A stretch of DNA of 64,000 bases from Nemertoderma westbladi (lineage: Eukaryota; Xenacoelomorpha; Nemertodermatida; Nemertodermatidae). The stretch is taken from NCBI GenBank assembly GCA_032718475.1, contig JAUCBJ010004420.1:62001-126000 (forward strand), in the 5' to 3' direction. The notes below the pieces were generated by a model. The model saw only the letters and a list, made by a program, of their open reading frames with translations, searched no databases and was not told where the DNA came from. Below, in pieces: positions 45,300 through 56,112 of the stretch (position 1 is its first letter; every line of letters starts with the position of its first letter). A program made the position numbers and the translations under genes.

Positions 45300-45720
45300 G
45301 TACAGCAGTAAGGTATGTATTTTGTTTGCTGTACTGCGTACAGTGAGTACGATTAAGATTACAATATTAGGTACCGGTACTGTACTGCGTACAGTAAATA
45401 GAGTATATTCTTAGGCTGAGTAGATTAGATTTACTGTTACTTTGTAACAGTAAGGTATGTTTTATTGGCTGTTGCTTGCAGCAGTCAAGAGTGTATTCTT
45501 AGGCTGTTAGGTTAGATTACTGTATTCACTGGTCGCATACAATAGTACAGTAGTACATTAGGCTGATTGCTGTTACTGCGTACGGTAGAAGGGACATTTG
45601 TTTTGCCATACCACACACAGTATCATTAGGCTGTTAGGTTGGTGTACTGTTTTACTTACTGTACTGCGTACAGTGAATGTACGGTAGTGCGTTTTTACTA
45701 ATTGCGAATACAGCAGTTCC
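45300..45720 (+). repeat. BEL-2 leader hairpin repeats
   Basis: Four to five degenerate units of about 90-110 bp. Each combines TTAGGCTG with a hairpin such as TGTAC-TGC-GTACA (about 45333, 45378, 45661) or TGTTAC-TTT-GTAACA (about 45437). The primer-binding site should begin here, directly after the LTR, but I could not match it to a specific tRNA. Confidence 0.7.
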
Positions 45721-46537
45721 TTAGGCCTTAGGGCAAACTGTAATTAGTAAGTTTTTTGAAAATTTTAGCTAGGTTTGCGAGAATTCAGTTTCGGTCAAAA
45801 TTATTTTGTAAAATTCTAGAGTTTTGTACCGGTATGTTAGGTAACCGCTTAGTTATTTTATACCATCTGGAGATACATGGCAAGACGGAACTTCTGAGTT
45901 TGGGGTTTGTGTGGGTCTGCGGGTTCGGTTTGCAATCAGCGAAGGGCCTGTGAATCTTTGGACCCGGACGTGGAATCTCACAGCAAACAAGGTTAGTTGT
46001 TCTGTTGGCACCATTGTGTTTGTGGAAGCAGTAAAAAATTATCGGTTGTTTAACTGCGAAGCTGAACTCAATTTATTAGTTAGGATATTTAGGTTTAGCC
46101 GGCCATGGTTTTTTGAATCGCTCAAGTTAGAGAGAGAGTTAGAGAGAGTCGCAACCCGAAGATGTAGCCACGCGCTAGTGGATACATATAATATTTGAAA
46201 TTAAAATTACGTTGATTAGAGCTATATATATAAAATTAGAAATATTCGGGTGGCAAGTTTATTTTGAATATTTTGTATTAGATTCAAAGTTATTTTGTGC
46301 TATACCGGTATTTAATGCTATATAATAGCTAAATAATAATATTTTTGTTTAAATATTGTGCTAGTATTTGCTATAACTATACCCCATTAAATTCACAATA
46401 TTGCATTGCGAATTTATTTGACATTTTGGACCAACTGATTATTAGACAAATAATTTGACCGTATTTCGGTTAAATTATAATTATATCTCGAACTTTTGCG
46501 AGATATTTTTGCCGGAAGGCAAAACATTATTAAGACC
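45721..46537 (+). other. BEL-2 leader before gag
   Basis: AT-rich. Small frames such as 45911-46198 have no recognisable domain. The gag ATG at 46538 follows ATTAAGACC. Confidence 0.5.
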
Positions 46538-49500
46538 ATGAGTGTCTCAGACAAAGAGGCACTAGAGGACAGCTATGAGACGGCGGCTGGACCGCCGACT
46601 GACGATAGCGTAAATATTACTGTTGACGACAATGCCGACTATGACGACGCAGCGAGCGACGCTGACGTAAGTGAACAGGAGGACGAGACAGTGACTAGTG
46701 AGGAAGAAGAACTACCTCAGGTAATAGTATTAGGATCCCCTACCGCTACTGTAAGGAAGGATTGTACAGCAACCCGAACAGAGGTGAGTGATAGGGAGGG
46801 AAGTGTAGCAGAAGCGAGAGCCCGGAGCCCGGTTTCCAGACCTGTGGGTATGGTAAGTGCCGTGGTCCTGACGGCTGTTAGGAGTACCCGTAGTTCCCGA
46901 AATAATTCTTCAAGTCCACCGAGTGTGAGTCAGGTAAGCGAGAGAGAACTAGATATCGTGATAAGGAAGAAACTTCGCGCGCACGCCGGACATATAACTC
47001 GGACGACGGACAAGGTAAGGAAGATGTTAGCTGACTCAGCGAACATCGGGAGGGTAGAATTAGTAGAGATTAGAAGAGGATATAACTCAGCGTTATTCAA
47101 GCAGACGGAGGAGCTTGCAGTCCTAGCGAAGAAGGCAGTAGAGTCTCAGTCGAGCGACGTGGCGACGAGGATTTACGACAGGGTTTTAGCAGCCTTGTTG
47201 GAGCACCGCGAGTTATCGGAGCAATTCCGACGAGTTAGGACGGAGAACTGGCTGCTATGGGCATCACGAGCGCAGGCGACTCAGGTGAGTGACGCAGAGT
47301 TGAGAGACTTAGTGGAGCGGGAAGAGATCCAAGATAAAGAAGAGCGCCGTTATCAGAGGGAAGTTACTAGCTGGCTGATGCAGAATGGAGTGGTGGTACC
47401 AGGCCAGGTGCTACCGACGACGGAGAACATTCAACAGAGGACGTTGACTCCACCCGACGACGCATCCAGAGACAGTGGCGATTCCCAGGTTAGTCACGCG
47501 CGAGGGAAGGTTATATGTGCTAGATCCCTTGTTTCTCACAACTCGGCGGAGGAGAGAAGACGCCGACTGGACGAACAACAGGCGGAAGTTTTGCGTGCAT
47601 CAGAAGCACGGAAGGAAGCCGAGCGGGAACGGGAGCGCACACGTAAGTTAGACACAAAGTTGCGAGAGTTGGAAGAGAAAGGTAAGCGCGAGCAAGCGGA
47701 ACGCGAACGCAAGGAACGCGAACTCCAGCTCGAACGCGAACGGAAGGAACGCGAACGCAAGGAACGCGAACTCCAGCTCGAACGCGAACAAAAGGAACGC
47801 GAACTCCAGCTCGAACGCGAACAGAAGGAACGCGAACAAAAGGAATACGAACTTCAACTCGAACACGAGCGCAAAGAACGCGAACTCGAGATCGAGAAGG
47901 AGCGACGGGCGTTGTATGAAGAGAAGGCGCGGGTGGAAGAAGAGAGCGCAGGGAGACGAGCGAGGGAAGAAGAAGAACGTAAACTGGCGCAGTTGGAAAG
48001 TGCGAGATTAAGTTTAGAGAGCGAAGAACGGACTAGGAAGGCGAATGAAATCGCCGAGAAGGGGATGCGAATGATCGAAGAATGTGGGGCGAGTGTAGGG
48101 ACAGAGTTGCGAGAACTGTTCGCACTGCAGAAGGCCGAACAGGAAGCGAGAACTCCGACCATACGCGAGTCGACGACGACCAGAATTCCTATACCCGGTC
48201 CAGCTATTACGAGTACACGGATCGCTAAACCATTCTCTACATATCGCACGCCAGTTGGTATTAGTGCTTCACCTATTGCGCAGAATCCACGGCATCAGAA
48301 CACCGCACCACTATACACCGAACGAGACAACGGAGAGCGTAGAGAAACTCCGACGGGACGAGTATTTGGCGAACCGAACCCGCGGGTTTGGAATACGCGG
48401 ACAGAACGCCGACACAGTTCGACGGAGAACTTCCGGGTTAAACCGGAAGAGGGATCATATGAGAGACAGCGAATTACTCAGATAGAGCCGACTATACAAC
48501 AGAACCCTAGCCAGGAATTTATTACGAGGGATGAGTTAAGTGCTAGTTTAGCGCAAGCTATATCGCCACACATCCAACCTATAACGGACATGCTTAGCAA
48601 CCTACGGTTAAAGGAAGCAGCCCAGGTAAGAAGTAATTCTAATCCTAGCAGGCCTGAGTTAGACAAAGTCCAGCCTAGTCAACGAGTACGCATATCGGAG
48701 GAGACTATACCACATAGACCTCAGGTAAGGACGCCTGTCCCGAATATTCATAATCCCAATTTCGAAAATTCGGCGGAGAAATTTATTGAGGAAGCTTGGG
48801 TCAGGGCCTCGGCGCGCAAATCATCGCGAGCGCTAAGAACTGACACAGAATCGAGCGATGAAGAGGAAGAAATGAGACGTCACAAGTCCCGAAACTATAA
48901 GGAAAGAAGGACCGACGCGGAGCAGGTAAGTTGGAACCACCGGGAAAGGACCAGACTTAACAACCCTGCGGAACTAAACCATTTGTTAACCCGGAACGAC
49001 GCAACCCTTAGGGACATAGGTAAGTTTGCTGCTAGGCAAGGACTGCCGACGCAACAACCCCAAAAGTTTATGGGCAACCATAAGCACTGGAGGACCTTTA
49101 GAACCTATGTCGACGAGCAGCTAACCAACAGCACCTTTACTCCCAACGAGAAGTTCAACTATTTGCTTCAGATGCTCCATCGAGAACCTAGAGCCATTGC
49201 TGATAACTTCGTCGGCAATGAGAGCGCATTCGAGTTAGCGATGAAGACGCTTAGCGACATCTACGGGAATAAAACCAAGATGGCACAGTCGATAGTAGAA
49301 GACTTGGGTAAGGGCGGAAGGATTACAACTCCGTTAGAGCTGTTGAACTTAGCGAACGCTATTTCGAACGCATTGGACATCTTAAGGATGGTGAATCTAC
49401 CTCATCATGGTGATCACGCCGAAGTTTTAAAGAGCGTAATAAGACGTCTAAACATGCGTTACAGACAGAAATGGCGCAAATTAGAGAATAAGTTGGAGGG

Positions 49501-52500
49501 CCAAGGTAAGGTGTTGACACTTCAGCATATTCATGACATGATAGCCACAGACGCAGTAGCAGAAATGAAATCAAACTTCTCAGAGGAGAATATGAGAGAG
49601 TCTAAACCTGTTACCGGTAAGTCTATGGTAAGTTTTGACGATGACAGGACCACTGTGACATTTAACTCAGTAGACAGATATAATTCGAGTACCCCAACCT
49701 TTAGATCAGACTCGCGAGTATGGTCAGGTGAGCAGTTAGATAGACCTAGGTTAAAGCAACAGGAGTTGCCGGATGGATTTGTAGGTTGCCAATACTGTTT
49801 ACTAAAGGAGGTAAGATCTGACGACCATAAGTTGGATAGTTGCAGACGGTTCAAAGAATTAAATTCGGAACAGAGAAGAGTTCAAGTGCGGACGTTGGAC
49901 ACCTATTGGGCTTGTCTTGCGCCAGGTCATGTACGGCGGCAGTGCCCGAACAGCAAGGACGGATGCATGGAATGCGGCAGACTACATCACAAGTTGCTAC
50001 ATGCGGATTTCCACACCCCAACGGACCGTTACTTACAGCGAAATCTTCAAAGGAAGGGGAGCAAAGAACCCATATCGATAAGGAGGAATACGTATACCGG
50101 CATTCAGGACGATGGTTACCAACCAGGTTCTTCGGACGAGGATGGCGAGTCGAGCGCGAGAGAAGTGACCTGCCAAGGTTTCACCGCGGATAGTTCATCG
50201 ACCAGCGCGCGGACGTATTTATCATCGGCTACGTCGGAAATATTTAGCGTGATTCCGGTGAAACTTACTGGCGATAAGGGATCGAAGCGAATATATGTGA
50301 TGCTGGACACTGCGTCCACATTATCGTATATCGACGAGGAAGTGGCGAGAGCCGTTTCTAGCTTCCAGGACGCCGAGGAGATCCAAATAAAGTTGAAGTC
50401 TATGCATGGAGTAGGAGACCTCAAGGGACACAGAATTTCGGTAGAACTAGATTCCCTACTTCCGAGAGACCAACACACTCGACAAGAACGGAATGCTTTG
50501 CCATTGGACGGATTTAAGTGTTTAGCTATGAAGGGATTCGGCAGGCAGTTAGGTAAGGTGCCGCCGATGAGTCCCATAGCACAGGAGTATTTTGACAAGC
50601 TCAGGATACCCAGACACCAGGTAGGTTATAGGAATGTTTCTATGTTGATTGGTGCAGAACAGCTGATCGCACACCAAATATGGGAAACGAGACCAGCTGA
50701 GCCGCATGTCAATGGACCTCATGCCCATAGGACTATATTAGGTTGGTATACACGAGTACCCATGTCTTATGAGTTTACAGGTGGCGACAAGCCAATAGAC
50801 AGATACGACGAATTACAGCCTATAACTCAACCACCGTTAGTAGAACCACCAGACATAGACGAGTTTAGGAGAACCTGTATTGACCACTATAGTGACTTTA
50901 GCGAGTCGGACGAGGAGTTGATTCCCGATAATGTTAGGTTGTCGGAACCACTTCACAACGACCGGACAGATAGTGAACCCGAGGACTACTGTTATCAGAC
51001 CCGTGGGTCTGGTTCAGCGGCCCACGCTACTTATCTGACTAACGTTTTGACTTATACAGACATAGTGGAGGGTCAAGTGGCTAAATATCGAGACCTAGAC
51101 ATTTTCCAATACAGTGAGGAAGAATTGCAGAAGGAATTGATACGCCAGGACCTCGAGACAGGAGCCAGAACCGTCGAATGGCTGGATAGGGACGCAATGG
51201 AACCCGGTGGATATGACCTAGCCATGTCTACTGATGAGAAACGGTCACTGGAGATGATGGAAGATACCATACGTCTACTACCGACTGGACATTTTGAAGT
51301 TGGAATGTTGTGGCGTCGACAACCACCTAAGTTGGAGAACAACTACAACTTAGCCTTGAAAAGATTAAACGGAGTAAGGGCTCGGTTGTTGAAGAATCCG
51401 GACATTAGGGAGAAGTACTGCGCCCAGATCAACAACTATTTCGCCAAGGGATTTGCTGGGAAGGTAGAGGACCCTGACTTGGTGACAGACCAGACTTATT
51501 ACCTTCCACACCACTATGTGACTCACCCTGACAAGCCAGACAAAGTCCGAGTAGTCAACGACTGCGCAGCAGTCTATAGAGGTATGTCCCTGAATTCAGA
51601 GTTGATGGATGGTCCCAACCTGAACAATTATTTGATAGGAATACTGTTGCGTTTTAGACAGCGGCGATTCGCATTTACTTGTGACATCGAGGCGATGTTC
51701 CACCAGGTAAGAGCCTGTAAGGCAGACCAGGATAGCCTTCGCTTTCTCTGGTTTGAGAATGAAGACTTATCCGGCCCAGTGGTTACATACCAGATGTACG
51801 TAAGGATATTTGGCGCCCGCGATAGTCCAAACGGCACGCTGTTTGTTCTAAAGAAAACGGCAACAGCCCAGATTGGTAAGTATCCAGTAGAAGTAATCGA
51901 GTCTATATTGAGAAACTTCTATATGGACGACGGATTGGTGTCCAAGGACACGGCGGAACAAGCCATAGAAGTGGCTCACGGCCTACAGGAGTGCTTGGCT
52001 ACAGGGGGTTTTCCTCTGACCAAGTTCACTACGAACTCGGAGGCCCTATTAGAATCGTTCCCGGTAAAAGATCGCGGGAGCGGAGACATAGAATTGGGGG
52101 TAGAACCAATCCCCATGGCGCGAGTACTGGGACTCGCTTGGAATCCGAATACGGATAAGTTCCAGGTAAGAGTTAGATTTGAGCCCAGTAGCCCAGACAA
52201 AGTTTTGACAAAGAGGATTTGCTTATCGACATTAAGTAGACTATTTGACCCGATGAACTTTATCAGTCCGGTAATATTACAGGCACGAGCGTGCATGAGG
52301 AAAATTTGGTTGTCCGACGTAGAGTGGGACGAACCAATATCTCCTATACATGCAAAGCAGTGGAGGGAGTGGGAAGCCGAGTTGCATCTATTGAAAAATA
52401 TAGATGTACCCCGTTCCTACTTTCCGAATCAGCTGGTATTTCCAGCTGATCTCGAACTCCACCTATTTAGTGACGCAAGTGACACCGGCTTTGGTATGGT

Positions 52501-54895
52501 AGCCTACCTTCGCCGAGAGGTAAGTCAGGACAAATTTGAGACGGCCTTTGTGACTTCTAGATCAAAGACAATGCCGGTCAAATATATGACTGTCCCTCGT
52601 GCAGAGTTACAGGCGGCTGTAGTTTCAGTCGAGGTAAGTAAGCAGATAACAGAGGAGTTAGACACGACATTGACCTTATTCTATTGGACGGACGCATCCT
52701 TGGTGTTAGTATACATTGCGGCCGACAATATTGCACTAAAGACATTTGTGGCCAACAGACGCGCTCAGATCGTTGACTTTTCGACGAAGGAACAATGGAG
52801 ACATTGTCCGGGAGTGTTGAACCCGGCCGACATAACTTCGAGAGGTGCGATGCCGGCGGAATTCTATCAGGAAGAGTCGCAGGAGTTTTGGTTGCATGGA
52901 CCTGATTTTCTAACGAGGACACAGGAACATTGGCCGGAGCGACTAAAGATAGTGACCAATCCGATGCCTGAAGATGCAGAAGTCAAAGTGGAGAAAGTCT
53001 CTAAGTCGAAGTCTAAAGCCAAACTTAAGTCATTGGAGCGGCCTGAAGAGTCATTGGAGCGGCCTGAAGAGTCATTGGAGCGGCCCGGAGACCTGTCAGA
53101 CCAACAGACTTACGTGACTACTAGGTCCGGAAGGGTAAGTTATGACGTAAAACCATCCTTACAGACTAAACCGGAGTCACAATTGGTAAGTGACGGACAG
53201 AAAATGACCGACAAAATGGAGCCTTTGGTTTCCAAACCTGCGGGTTTGGATTCGAAACTTCCATTAATTAGCGGACAACCGTCGCTGGCATTAGAGTCAC
53301 GCAGTGTTTATGACAAATTACTAAATTCGTCTGCCGCTTGGCTGACAATTTGTAAAAGAACTGCGTGGTTACGCCGATACATTTTGTACCTTTGTTTAAA
53401 ACATTCGGAACGTTTGAGAGAACCATTGAGCGCTAATATTGAGCGAATTCAGAAATTGAAACAACCTCTGACAGAGGATGAGATTGATCAAGCGGAATTA
53501 AAGCATTTGAAGCATTATCAACTGTGTGCCTTCCCGAAAGAATTCCATCTATTATCGGCTCAACGACCAGTTCTCTATAAACCCCTTAGAAAATGGAGTC
53601 CATTAATCCATAAGGGTTTAATTTGTCATAGATCGAGAATCCAGACTGTCGACATAAACTCACAGTTTTGGTTCCCAGTGATAATCCCTAGTCACCCAAT
53701 AGAATTGCAAAGAGCGATTCTATGGGATATACACAAGAGGTTACATCACGCGGGAAAGTTACACTGTTTGTCGGCAGCGAGACAGCGATTCATTCTATTG
53801 CAGCCAAGCAGGGCAGTCGGCACTATGTACGACGCCTGTCTGGTTTGCAAGAGGGTGAACGCCAGAGTATTGGAACAGGAGATGGCTGAACTCCCGGATG
53901 CGAGAGTGCAGGCATATGACCCACCCTTTACGAACACAGGGGTGGATTGTTTTGGTCCGATTGAAGCAAAGAGTGGACAGCTGACCCACAAGCGATGGGG
54001 TCTGCTGCTGACATGTATGGCTAGTAGAGCCATACACATTGAGCGTGTGGCAGACATGTTGACCAAATCTCTGCTCCTGGCCTTGAAGAGATTTATGGCC
54101 AGGAGAGGACTAGTAAAGGCGTTCTACTCTGACAAGGGTACAAACTTTGTCGGAGGGAATAGCGAGTTGAACGCGGCTCATAAAGCGGCACAGAATAAGG
54201 AAATTTCTGCAGCACTTTTGCCGCAACGAGTAGAATGGAGATTCAATACTCCAGAAAGTCCTTGGAGAGGAGGAAGTTGGGAGCGTTTAGTTCGCTCTGT
54301 AAAGCAGGCCATTGCCAAAACATTGCCTGTGAACAAACAACTTACCGACGACGAACTGGTCACAGCTTTCATTGAAATCGAGCATACATTAAACTCGAGG
54401 CCGATAGCTATGTTGCCAGACGGTGTTGCATTAACGCCGAATCATTTGCTAATGCAGAGTCCAGCATTTCTTGTGCCGGCATCAGAACCCGTTAGTGCCG
54501 ACCTATATAGTCGTAAAAGCTGGAAAATGACACAGTTAGTGGCGTACACATTCTGGGAATATTGGCGGGAATACTATCTTCCCACCATATCTACCAGAAC
54601 AAAGTGGTACAAAACGGTTCGGAGTCTCCAAAAGGGAGATTACGTATTGATAACCGAACCGATTGTCAAGAGAAAGTATTGGGAGACTGGAGTTATCTTG
54701 CACACACACCCAGACGTGCAAAACATAGTGCGCACAGTCACTGTGAAAATTAGGTGCAAGTGTCCGCACCCAAAAAAGTGTAAAACTAATGGTTTACACA
54801 CCTTGGACCGACCGGTCCAAGATATTGTGTTATTAGAGGAGACACGTATCGAGACGGGAGATTATAACTTGTCTCCTGCCTCAAAACAGTATTAG
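46538..54895 (+). CDS. BEL-2 gag-pol polyprotein, intact
   Basis: 2,785 residues from ATG 46538. Residues about 1-330 are an acidic start (MSVSDKEALEDSYE). Residues 335-530 are a highly charged coiled coil of (K)ERELQLERE blocks. Residues 830-1060 are a BEL gag core (QQPQKFMGNHKHWRTFRTYV). Residues 1080-1150 are zinc knuckles (CQYCLLKE, CLAPGHVRRQC, CMECGRLHHKLLH). The protease near residue 1255 has VMLDTASTLSYID. RT spans 1560-1800 with FTCDIEAMFHQVRA, the variant motif B FGARDSPNGTLF and FYMDDGL at about 1796. RNase H near 1970 has HLFSDASDTGFG, VPRAELQAA and WTDASLVL. The integrase at 2390-2600 has the HHCC finger, TGVDCFGP, YSDKGTNFVGG and GGSWERLV. The DUF5641-like tail is FWEYWREYYLP. 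No stop or frameshift was seen. It replicates the element through a cytoplasmic particle and integrates the DNA copy in the nucleus. Confidence 0.96.
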   Translation: MSVSDKEALEDSYETAAGPPTDDSVNITVDDNADYDDAASDADVSEQEDETVTSEEEELPQVIVLGSPTATVRKDCTATRTEVSDREGSVAEARARSPVSRPVGMVSAVVLTAVRSTRSSRNNSSSPPSVSQVSERELDIVIRKKLRAHAGHITRTTDKVRKMLADSANIGRVELVEIRRGYNSALFKQTEELAVLAKKAVESQSSDVATRIYDRVLAALLEHRELSEQFRRVRTENWLLWASRAQATQVSDAELRDLVEREEIQDKEERRYQREVTSWLMQNGVVVPGQVLPTTENIQQRTLTPPDDASRDSGDSQVSHARGKVICARSLVSHNSAEERRRRLDEQQAEVLRASEARKEAERERERTRKLDTKLRELEEKGKREQAERERKERELQLERERKERERKERELQLEREQKERELQLEREQKEREQKEYELQLEHERKERELEIEKERRALYEEKARVEEESAGRRAREEEERKLAQLESARLSLESEERTRKANEIAEKGMRMIEECGASVGTELRELFALQKAEQEARTPTIRESTTTRIPIPGPAITSTRIAKPFSTYRTPVGISASPIAQNPRHQNTAPLYTERDNGERRETPTGRVFGEPNPRVWNTRTERRHSSTENFRVKPEEGSYERQRITQIEPTIQQNPSQEFITRDELSASLAQAISPHIQPITDMLSNLRLKEAAQVRSNSNPSRPELDKVQPSQRVRISEETIPHRPQVRTPVPNIHNPNFENSAEKFIEEAWVRASARKSSRALRTDTESSDEEEEMRRHKSRNYKERRTDAEQVSWNHRERTRLNNPAELNHLLTRNDATLRDIGKFAARQGLPTQQPQKFMGNHKHWRTFRTYVDEQLTNSTFTPNEKFNYLLQMLHREPRAIADNFVGNESAFELAMKTLSDIYGNKTKMAQSIVEDLGKGGRITTPLELLNLANAISNALDILRMVNLPHHGDHAEVLKSVIRRLNMRYRQKWRKLENKLEGQGKVLTLQHIHDMIATDAVAEMKSNFSEENMRESKPVTGKSMVSFDDDRTTVTFNSVDRYNSSTPTFRSDSRVWSGEQLDRPRLKQQELPDGFVGCQYCLLKEVRSDDHKLDSCRRFKELNSEQRRVQVRTLDTYWACLAPGHVRRQCPNSKDGCMECGRLHHKLLHADFHTPTDRYLQRNLQRKGSKEPISIRRNTYTGIQDDGYQPGSSDEDGESSAREVTCQGFTADSSSTSARTYLSSATSEIFSVIPVKLTGDKGSKRIYVMLDTASTLSYIDEEVARAVSSFQDAEEIQIKLKSMHGVGDLKGHRISVELDSLLPRDQHTRQERNALPLDGFKCLAMKGFGRQLGKVPPMSPIAQEYFDKLRIPRHQVGYRNVSMLIGAEQLIAHQIWETRPAEPHVNGPHAHRTILGWYTRVPMSYEFTGGDKPIDRYDELQPITQPPLVEPPDIDEFRRTCIDHYSDFSESDEELIPDNVRLSEPLHNDRTDSEPEDYCYQTRGSGSAAHATYLTNVLTYTDIVEGQVAKYRDLDIFQYSEEELQKELIRQDLETGARTVEWLDRDAMEPGGYDLAMSTDEKRSLEMMEDTIRLLPTGHFEVGMLWRRQPPKLENNYNLALKRLNGVRARLLKNPDIREKYCAQINNYFAKGFAGKVEDPDLVTDQTYYLPHHYVTHPDKPDKVRVVNDCAAVYRGMSLNSELMDGPNLNNYLIGILLRFRQRRFAFTCDIEAMFHQVRACKADQDSLRFLWFENEDLSGPVVTYQMYVRIFGARDSPNGTLFVLKKTATAQIGKYPVEVIESILRNFYMDDGLVSKDTAEQAIEVAHGLQECLATGGFPLTKFTTNSEALLESFPVKDRGSGDIELGVEPIPMARVLGLAWNPNTDKFQVRVRFEPSSPDKVLTKRICLSTLSRLFDPMNFISPVILQARACMRKIWLSDVEWDEPISPIHAKQWREWEAELHLLKNIDVPRSYFPNQLVFPADLELHLFSDASDTGFGMVAYLRREVSQDKFETAFVTSRSKTMPVKYMTVPRAELQAAVVSVEVSKQITEELDTTLTLFYWTDASLVLVYIAADNIALKTFVANRRAQIVDFSTKEQWRHCPGVLNPADITSRGAMPAEFYQEESQEFWLHGPDFLTRTQEHWPERLKIVTNPMPEDAEVKVEKVSKSKSKAKLKSLERPEESLERPEESLERPGDLSDQQTYVTTRSGRVSYDVKPSLQTKPESQLVSDGQKMTDKMEPLVSKPAGLDSKLPLISGQPSLALESRSVYDKLLNSSAAWLTICKRTAWLRRYILYLCLKHSERLREPLSANIERIQKLKQPLTEDEIDQAELKHLKHYQLCAFPKEFHLLSAQRPVLYKPLRKWSPLIHKGLICHRSRIQTVDINSQFWFPVIIPSHPIELQRAILWDIHKRLHHAGKLHCLSAARQRFILLQPSRAVGTMYDACLVCKRVNARVLEQEMAELPDARVQAYDPPFTNTGVDCFGPIEAKSGQLTHKRWGLLLTCMASRAIHIERVADMLTKSLLLALKRFMARRGLVKAFYSDKGTNFVGGNSELNAAHKAAQNKEISAALLPQRVEWRFNTPESPWRGGSWERLVRSVKQAIAKTLPVNKQLTDDELVTAFIEIEHTLNSRPIAMLPDGVALTPNHLLMQSPAFLVPASEPVSADLYSRKSWKMTQLVAYTFWEYWREYYLPTISTRTKWYKTVRSLQKGDYVLITEPIVKRKYWETGVILHTHPDVQNIVRTVTVKIRCKCPHPKKCKTNGLHTLDRPVQDIVLLEETRIETGDYNLSPASKQY

Positions 54896-55672
54896 TGTTG
54901 GACGCAACTCACTTCGTATGCATTCCTCGTATGCAAATACTAGGAAATGCATAGGAGCGGGGTTGTGGTGATTTGCATTGAGTTTTGTCTAGTGGGTATC
55001 AAAAACAAAATTTTATTTTCAAAAAATTTTGGAAAATTAAAAAATTTTAAAAATTAGAAGTGAACCTAAGACAATTCCAGACGCTGTGTATAGACGCGTT
55101 TTAGAATTCGTCTATAGATAAACAGTAATTTGAAAAGTCGTGAAGCCTGGAAAATAGCATTTAGAAACCATGGTGACGGCTATATTACGTAGGAGTGTAA
55201 ATTGAGTTTAGCAACTTCCACAGATTGGTGCCAACAGTGCAACTAAGGTGCTAAAGGTTAGTAGCACCAGAGGCGTACATGGACCCCACTCAGTAGTTTG
55301 CAGGATGTGTGATGTTCGATTATCAAACCTGTGGGTTTGGTATAGTCGAGTATTGTGGCTATGGTCCTTTCTAACTACTGTAGTTTAGTACGAGTAATGG
55401 GAGTAGTTTGGGCATCAAAAAGTGAGTTGGTCACGGCCAGTTTATCTCCAAAGTTTTTGCGCTATGCATGGGAATAGGTTAGAGGATAGTTAGTTAGGAA
55501 GAGACGGGATCTAGAGAGTCGAACCTGAACTGCTGGAAGGCAGCGGGGGGGGGGGGGGGGGGGGGGGGGTTCGGGAGGTCTGTCCTTCGGCGACATCTAA
55601 CTGATTACCCACAGTGTAATTGGTTTGCGTAACGGAACACTTATTGGGATATATGTATATACGCGGGGCATA
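54896..55672 (+). other. BEL-2 region between pol and the extra frame
   Basis: Non-coding. Includes an A/T-rich stretch (about 55020-55060), one copy of the 16-bp palindrome (55324-55339) and a 25-nt poly-G run (55545-55569). Confidence 0.7.
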
Positions 55673-56112
55673 ATGGAGAAGGATATTAGAGCGCAACCGC
55701 GCAGAGGATTTACTGCCAGAGAGGAGGCGGAGTTACCATTCGCGCGACCGGGATGTAAAGATTCGAACGTTTACTACCATGGGTGGTCCGTGATGGAGCT
55801 AAATGGAAAATACAAACCGACTTATGATAAGGAATTACGGAGGGAAAGAATGAGAGCGTTGGGGGACCGGATGGAAGTTTTGCGGAGAGAGTATCGCACG
55901 CGGTATCCTTACGACTTCGCTTTGGACGTATGTGACATTAGTGCAGACCCGGACGAGGAGATCGCACGACTGTACCATATGAATATGTATTTACGACACG
56001 AAGAACCTCTACCTGCAGTCCGAGATCAGTTCGACGGAATGCATCTGTACCGGAGGACTCGAGGTGAGGATCAGGAGACGCCGAAAGTCTTCAGCGTGTA
56101 CAAGCTCTTCTA

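Noticed and set aside
45911-46198. 95-codon frame in the BEL-2 leader
   Set aside because: No recognisable domain and no evidence of conservation. Better explained as leader sequence.
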